From an uncultured Lachnospiraceae bacterium (GTDB lineage: Bacteria; Bacillota; Clostridia; Lachnospirales; Lachnospiraceae), in NCBI GenBank assembly GCA_934338765.1, contig CAKRHL010000062.1:1-10503 (forward strand): DNA of 10,503 bases. Reading direction: 5' to 3'. The notes beneath the pieces are model-generated. The model searched no databases. It saw only the letters and a program-made list of their open reading frames with translations, and was not told where the DNA came from. The translations under genes were made by a program, and so were the position numbers. This document shows, piece by piece, positions 6,217 to 10,503 of this stretch (position 1 is the first letter of the stretch; every line of letters begins with the position of its first letter).

Positions 6217-7920
6217 TCACCCCTTGTCATTGTCATAATAATTAGAATATCTTTTAAATATTTCGGTAACTCTTTCATATGCCGCTTTTGGTCTGCGATA
6301 TTCATCAACAATTCCCTTGTTATTCATTTCTCTCGGTCGTCCCGCGAACCATTCTCTGCTTACCCTTACGTCACAAAACTGCCAGATATATACGCCAAGA
6401 CATTCCGGAAATTCCAGACATTCTGTCACCTGCTCCGTCAGTGCTTCCGCCTGATACTCCTCGGTCCATTTTCCGTGATATGCATTATGACAGCCATACA
6501 GGGCACCTGCTCCAATCTCAGAAACAATAAATGGTTTTCCTTTACCCTTTCCATCCTCCTTGATCCATCCATATACCTCATCCAAATAATCCTTCACCGA
6601 TTTATCCACATACCATCCCGGATAAAGATTACAGGAAATCACATCCGGAAGATCAAAGCAGATATCCTGAAAAAACTTACAGCTTGCAAAAGTACATGGT
6701 CTGGTATCATCCATTTTTCGGATCAGGTCAAACTGTTTTTCGTAACATGAACGTCCAAATATCGTCTCACTGGCACATTCATTTAAAATTCCCCAAATAA
6801 AGATACTTGGATGATTATAATGATTCAAAATCATTTCCCGGATCACCGCTTCCGCCTGCGTCTCAAACAACGGATGCCTCATGCGGTCTTCTTCCAGACC
6901 ACGGGCATGATTTTCCTCCCAGACCAAAATCCCCAATTCGTCACATAGATCCAAAAAAATCTCATCATTGGGATAATGCGCCGTCCGTATTGAATTCGCC
7001 CCCATCTGTTGTATCAAAACAAGATCATTGTAAATTGTCTGATACGGAAGAGCACAGCCGTAATCCGGATGATCCTCATGCCGGCATACTCCTTTAATCC
7101 TCAGGCTTTTCCCGTTGAGCCGGATATTCTGTCCCTCAACACAGATTTCCCGAAATCCAAAGCGATCAATGATATCATCCAGAATTTTCTTTCCCCTTGC
7201 AGCCTGCAATTCCACCGAATATAACTGAGGATTCTCAGGACTCCATGGCTTCACATCATCTATTTCCAAATCCTTTTGAAGCTCATAATGCTCCTGTCCT
7301 GTCAACAAAATTTTCCATTCAAATACTGTATTTGTATTTCCAATCCGCCCTTTTACAGTAATTTCTTTTTCTTTGCACTGTCCTGTTTTCAGTACAGATA
7401 TTGCAGTACTGATCTGTGCATGCCACCTCCTATCCTTCATGTATGTCTTTACATGAACATACTCAAAATAAAGCTCATTTAACTCTTCTACAACAACAGG
7501 TCTTGACACACCTCCATAAGACATATAATCATTAGGCACATGAAGCGCACTCTCCTCATGAAACCGATTATCTGCCTTAATCTCCAGTATATGCTCTCCC
7601 GGCTGCACATCAGAAACGATCACAGAAAACGGTGTATATGCATTATAATGGTGTGCAATTTCTCTGCCATCCAGATATACCGTTGCTGTATGGCTGACGC
7701 CTTTACATTCTATCCGGATATCTCCCTGTGCCGTAAAATTTTTTCTAAAAATTCCTTCTCCCCTGTAATCAGCAAAAAGAGGATGATTCTCCCAACACCC
7801 CGGGGTTGCAAGCAGAAACTTTTGACCGGCATATCTCCCGGAACACGGTTCAAACTCCCATAAGCTCCCTGTCATTTCTGTCTGCTTTCTGATTTTATGT
7901 GTAGTAAACGTTCGAATCAT
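6217..7920 (-). CDS. Glycoside hydrolase family 2, beta-glucuronidase-like
   Basis: This 567-residue GH2 enzyme has the family's order: a sugar-binding jelly-roll domain (about 15-150), an immunoglobulin-like domain (about 150-260) and a TIM barrel (about 262-555). Acid/base is E381 in GILNECASE; nucleophile is E468 in FIVSEIGAG. NLYPGWYV (431-438), WTEEYQAEAL (485-494) and NNKGIVDEYRRPKAA (533-547) closely match the corresponding blocks of E. coli beta-glucuronidase. N533-N534-K535 keeps the NxK motif that contacts the uronic acid carboxylate. The stretch between VWEE and EAVIREM is short, so the large active-site loop of some gut enzymes is absent. No signal peptide is seen, so it should act inside the cell on imported glucuronides or oligosaccharides. 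A beta-galacturonidase or a related GH2 activity remains possible. AAGGGAG lies about 11 bases before the ATG. The upstream gene ends 45 bases away, suggesting a shared transcript. Confidence 0.88.
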   Translation of the reverse strand: MIRTFTTHKIRKQTEMTGSLWEFEPCSGRYAGQKFLLATPGCWENHPLFADYRGEGIFRKNFTAQGDIRIECKGVSHTATVYLDGREIAHHYNAYTPFSVIVSDVQPGEHILEIKADNRFHEESALHVPNDYMSYGGVSRPVVVEELNELYFEYVHVKTYMKDRRWHAQISTAISVLKTGQCKEKEITVKGRIGNTNTVFEWKILLTGQEHYELQKDLEIDDVKPWSPENPQLYSVELQAARGKKILDDIIDRFGFREICVEGQNIRLNGKSLRIKGVCRHEDHPDYGCALPYQTIYNDLVLIQQMGANSIRTAHYPNDEIFLDLCDELGILVWEENHARGLEEDRMRHPLFETQAEAVIREMILNHYNHPSIFIWGILNECASETIFGRSCYEKQFDLIRKMDDTRPCTFASCKFFQDICFDLPDVISCNLYPGWYVDKSVKDYLDEVYGWIKEDGKGKGKPFIVSEIGAGALYGCHNAYHGKWTEEYQAEALTEQVTECLEFPECLGVYIWQFCDVRVSREWFAGRPREMNNKGIVDEYRRPKAAYERVTEIFKRYSNYYDNDKG

Positions 7921-7965
7921 AGATTAATGCACTCCCTTCATTGATACAATCTGTTCATTATTTTT

Positions 7966-8775
7966 TTATACCGACAAGCCGAAGGAACGCAGTTTCTCCG
8001 TATTTTTTCTTTTACGACGTTCCATTTCCTCCATGGCTTCGGCATATTTATCAGCATCCGCTAATATTTCATCCCACCCTGCCATTTTGAATTTCCAATA
8101 TCCTCCAAATTGTTCCGGAAGCTCTGCAATATATTCTTCCTTGTTTACAATAGCACTGCTATGCTCCGCTTGAAATATTTCCTCCCGAAGCAGCTTCTCG
8201 ACTTCCTCCTCTAGCTCTGCCCGGTTATTCACCCTGAGATACAGCTTATTTTCATCATTATCCTGTCCATACCGCATGAACAACTTAGCACAGGCATTTA
8301 AATTCACTGCTTTGTCAAACACCGGCAGCATCACCTTTCTGGTTTCCTCCAGTGCCCGCTGCATTGCCTCATGCAGACTTCCGGGCTCATCGGTATTATA
8401 CCCAAACGAGTACAATACTTCCTTCCGATATGTCTCATCACATTCAATCTTATTGGTGCGATAATAAAACTGAAACAAATTCCACAATACGTCATTGTTT
8501 CGGGAAGGTACTATTGAAAAGTCTATAGCATATGCACGATATACCGTTGCCACACCTCCAAGAATCTGAAACGCCTTATACTGGGGTCCATTTGCACTCT
8601 CCATGCAAAATTCCGTTTTGCAGGTCAATATATGGATAATTTCTCCACCTTCTACTACTCTGACCAAATAGGGCTGTCTTCCCTTGACTTTTACATACCC
8701 TTCTTCCTTTAATGCTTCCAGAAATACGTTCTTAAACTCCTTATTTAATGCTGCGACTGTATTTTGTGCTGCCAT
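7966..8775 (-). CDS. Uncharacterised 269-residue protein
   Basis: I do not recognise a firm family. The N-terminal third (FLEALKEEGYVKVKGRQPYLVRVVEGGEIIHILTC, about residues 18-52, split here only for description) loosely recalls DUF4304-like proteins, in which a helix and a GF/GY turn are followed by beta strands. The middle is mixed helix and strand, and the last 40 residues are strongly charged and probably helical, ending in RRKRKNTEKLRSFGLSV. There is no signal peptide or membrane segment, so it is likely cytosolic. Start ATG 8775 has AAAGGGG about ten bases upstream. It lies 57 bases past the remains of a histidine kinase gene and 45 bases before the GH2 gene, with which it is probably cotranscribed. 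I found no clear promoter of its own. Confidence 0.75.
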   Translation of the reverse strand: MAAQNTVAALNKEFKNVFLEALKEEGYVKVKGRQPYLVRVVEGGEIIHILTCKTEFCMESANGPQYKAFQILGGVATVYRAYAIDFSIVPSRNNDVLWNLFQFYYRTNKIECDETYRKEVLYSFGYNTDEPGSLHEAMQRALEETRKVMLPVFDKAVNLNACAKLFMRYGQDNDENKLYLRVNNRAELEEEVEKLLREEIFQAEHSSAIVNKEEYIAELPEQFGGYWKFKMAGWDEILADADKYAEAMEEMERRKRKNTEKLRSFGLSV

Positions 8776-8832
8776 GACATCCTGTCCCCTTTCTTAATTC
8801 CTGATATCGCATTGTCTGTGTGATGGCCATTA

Positions 8833-9533
8833 TCATTTCAATGGTCCCAGCCCTGCTTTCATTTTTCCAAATAATAACAACACTGCCGCCATAACAATGC
8901 CGGCTCCGGTATCTGATACCTGTTTAACAGACAAAGTAATAATATCATAAAACAGGAAAACACATAACATCTCATCCGGGTTTTTGCATGATAACCGGCA
9001 ATCCGTTTTTCCACTGAACCGCATGAAATGTATTTTTTACACGAACAGACAACATTTCATGATATCCACTGATTTCAACAATAATTTTCCGATTACTCCT
9101 TAGCTTTTCGCAGGCTTCTATTGCATTGTCCAGCAAATTGCCAAATATTGTGGTAATATCGATAGCATCCAAAAAATTTAAGCTCACATTATCTACATGT
9201 ATTTCAAATTCTATTTCCTTTTCTGACATCATTGCCGTCCTATCTGTCAACAAAATATCCAAAATGGGATTCCCTGTATATTGCACCGGAATTAATGACT
9301 GCAATCTTCCTCCTATTTCCTCTGTATATTTTGTAACATCCTCTCTATAACCATTAAATGCATATTGCTGCTATTCCAAAAACAAAGCATGCCTTAATTC
9401 CAATATAAATACATCTTTTTTCAACTGCTCTATGATATCTTCCATCCATAAATCCAAAAAGAATCGTAATGACAATAAAGCATGACAGGCAGCTGCTGAA
9501 ATATAAAATCATATCCTGCATATAAATTTCCAT
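8833..9533 (-). pseudogene. Decayed AgrC-type sensor histidine kinase (GHKL), internally deleted and frameshifted
   Basis: Three pieces in three minus-strand frames add up to one broken kinase. Piece one (ATG at 9533, or 9521 with AGGATGG upstream, to a stop at 9354) gives membrane-like MILYFSSCLSCFIVITILFG and a second hydrophobic stretch, as at the start of AgrC. Piece two, in another frame from about 9370 to 8972, resumes at NGYREDVTKYTEEIGGRL, leads into the ATPase domain with N-box DITTIFGNLLDNAIEACEKL and SVRVKNTF, then meets a stop. Piece three (stop at 8833) gives LSVKQVSDTGAGIVMAAV, which fits the end of the same domain, but the expected HGxGL glycines are absent. Intact relatives are about 430 residues, so roughly 200 are missing: the remaining membrane segments and the phospho-acceptor His. 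The gene starts two to fourteen bases after the response regulator stop, the expected place for its partner kinase. It should be non-functional. Confidence 0.82.
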
Positions 9534-9534
9534 C

Positions 9535-10272
9535 CTAAATATTATTATGTATAAATTCATTCATCTTTTCTTTAAACTTTACAGCCCTCTTTTGAGACAA
9601 GTTCAATATCTTTCCGTTATCCAAATAAATGTCATATCCCTGGATCTTTACAATATGCCTCAGGTTTACCAGACTGCCACGGGCATTGATCATAAATCCA
9701 TAGGCTGCCAATTCCGCAGCAAGCTTTTTCATTATATAAGAAAATTCATATTCTTCCTCCGCTAAGATCATCGCAATTCGGCGTTTCGATTTGATATATT
9801 CAAAATATACGATGTCTTTTAGCTTTAATTTTAATATGAGATATTCATCCCCCTTCCCATTCGAAATATTGTAAAAAATCTTTTCCGGATCTTCTGCCTG
9901 ATGAAATATATTTAACAGATCTAATATTTGATTTTCTAATTTTTCTTTTTGTACCGGCTTGCACAGATAAGAATGTGCATGGATATCATTGATAGCCTGC
10001 AGACAATATCTCTCATAACTTGTTGTATATATAATTTTTATAAGAGAAAATTTCCCTTTTAGTCTCCTGCCCAAATCAATTCCATTTACGTGTCCCATTG
10101 ATATATCCAGAATCGCAATATCCGCTTTCTCCGTCTGCTCCAGCAAGTCCATAGGAGACAGAAAGGTTTTCAAATCATAATTTACTTCATACCTCTGAAA
10201 GATATCTGAAAGAATATTAACCACTTTGTTCAAATCATTTATATCATCGTCACATGCAACAACATTTAACAA
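9535..10272 (-). CDS. AgrA/ComE-type LytTR response regulator
   Basis: The 245-residue protein has a receiver domain (about 1-120) with the acidic pair D9/D10, phospho-acceptor D56 in AILDISMG and conserved K105 in CKPV. A LytTR DNA-binding domain follows (about 143-240), with DIVYFEYIKSKRR and the typical FMINARGSLVNLRHI block. Such regulators bind short direct repeats upstream of target genes and are usually switched by an AgrC-like kinase responding to a peptide. All key residues look intact, but the partner kinase gene immediately downstream is broken, and no agrB or agrD gene is seen. The start is TTG at 10270-10272, chosen because AGGAGG (10281-10286) lies eight bases before it; no in-frame ATG near the N terminus is better placed. 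It sits downstream of rpsI, beyond that operon's terminator, as its own transcription unit. Confidence 0.88.
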   Translation of the reverse strand: MLNVVACDDDINDLNKVVNILSDIFQRYEVNYDLKTFLSPMDLLEQTEKADIAILDISMGHVNGIDLGRRLKGKFSLIKIIYTTSYERYCLQAINDIHAHSYLCKPVQKEKLENQILDLLNIFHQAEDPEKIFYNISNGKGDEYLILKLKLKDIVYFEYIKSKRRIAMILAEEEYEFSYIMKKLAAELAAYGFMINARGSLVNLRHIVKIQGYDIYLDNGKILNLSQKRAVKFKEKMNEFIHNNI

Positions 10273-10280
10273 CCTGATGA

Positions 10281-10286
10281 CCTCCT
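10281..10286 (-). promoter_or_regulatory. Perfect Shine-Dalgarno for the TTG start of the response regulator
   Basis: AGGAGG with eight bases to TTG (10270-10272) makes the rare start codon convincing. Confidence 0.85.
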
Positions 10287-10350
10287 GTATTTATGTGTGC
10301 GATTCATTGACCGACAACAGATTATTATTTTGAATAATATGCATGTAATA

Positions 10351-10379
10351 ATATTATCATATTTGTTGTTTATATGCAA
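10351..10379 (-). promoter_or_regulatory. Candidate promoter of the response regulator gene
   Basis: Minus-strand TTGCAT (10374-10379) and TAATAT (10351-10356) are 17 bases apart. A TG one base before the -10 gives an extended -10 (TGATAATAT). The start would be near 10345, about 70 bases before the TTG. The whole stretch 10321-10380 is very AT-rich with small inverted repeats (for example ATTATT-ttga-AATAAT near 10324-10339), so alternative boxes exist. I could not see clear LytTR-type direct repeats. Confidence 0.5.
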
Positions 10380-10386
10380 TTTTCAA

Positions 10387-10424
10387 CAAAAAAACACCCC
10401 GAACACACTGCATTTTCGGGGTGT
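10387..10424 (-). terminator. Intrinsic terminator of the rpsI transcript
   Basis: A 10-bp GC-rich stem (10415-10424 with 10394-10403) with an 11-base loop is followed on the minus strand by a run of seven T. It lies 28 bases past the rpsI stop and separates the ribosomal protein operon from the response regulator gene. The plus-strand side lacks a T run, so it works in one direction. Confidence 0.92.
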
Positions 10425-10451
10425 AATAAATTTTCGATTTTCGTAATAAAA

Positions 10452-10503
10452 TTATCTCTTTGAGAACTGAGGAGCTCTACGAGCCTTCTTGAGACCGTAT
10501 TTC
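10452..10503 (-). CDS. rpsI: 30S ribosomal protein S9, C-terminal tail (runs off the right edge)
   Basis: The last 16 codons and stop read KYGLKKARRAPQFSKR, the strongly conserved C-terminal end of bacterial ribosomal protein S9, whose final Lys-Arg reaches the P-site tRNA in the 30S subunit. In Firmicutes it is normally the last gene of the rplM-rpsI operon, in keeping with the terminator directly downstream. The start and most of the gene lie outside the window. Confidence 0.95.
   Translation of the reverse strand, partial: KYGLKKARRAPQFSKR

Noticed and set aside
8833..9024. A 63-codon open frame that could be called a small membrane protein, with DTGAGI resembling a kinase G1 box
   Set aside because: It begins inside the broken kinase, has no ribosome site, and its latter part fits the end of the same kinase domain in a shifted frame. 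The DTGAGI match is out of place for a G1 box.
10321..10380. AT-rich repeats before the response regulator as LytTR binding direct repeats
   Set aside because: I could not find two matching 9-base repeats at the usual 12-13 base spacing; the similarity is what AT-rich DNA gives by chance.

Overview
The window looks like a chromosomal segment of a Gram-positive anaerobe, most likely a gut Lachnospiraceae (Clostridia). The basis is inference from protein style: an M56/BlaR1-type sensor, AgrA/AgrC-type regulators, a beta-glucuronidase-like GH2 enzyme and sigma-A-like TTGACA-N17-TATAAT promoters. Composition is moderate GC, and every gene I can support lies on the minus strand, so transcription runs from high to low coordinates.

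Layout in transcription order. At the right edge is the C-terminal tail of ribosomal protein S9 (rpsI), closed by a clear intrinsic terminator. Next is an AgrA-type LytTR response regulator with its own candidate promoter and a TTG start. It is followed at once by the wreck of its partner AgrC-type histidine kinase, spread over three reading frames with most of the membrane region and the phospho-acceptor region gone. A 269-residue protein of unknown function and a GH2 beta-glucuronidase-like enzyme follow as a probable pair.

A strong promoter at about 6167-6195 then begins a compact operon: a 74-residue unknown protein, a ketopantoate-reductase-family oxidoreductase and a variant nucleoside hydrolase. 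After it comes a BlaR1-like M56 membrane metalloprotease whose extracytoplasmic part appears to include a shortened solute-binding-protein-like segment. This gene has a strong promoter carrying two related 16-bp dyads but no blaI repressor gene next to it. It ends in a strong hairpin terminator. The left edge holds the start of a methyl-accepting chemotaxis receptor with its own perfectly spaced promoter.

The parts most worth a second look are the M56/solute-binding-like fusion with its double operator and missing BlaI, the reductase/nucleoside hydrolase/small-protein operon beside a glucuronidase, and the orphaned AgrA regulator with a decayed kinase. No RNA genes, CRISPR arrays or insertion sequences were seen. 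No intergenic gap exceeds 300 bases.
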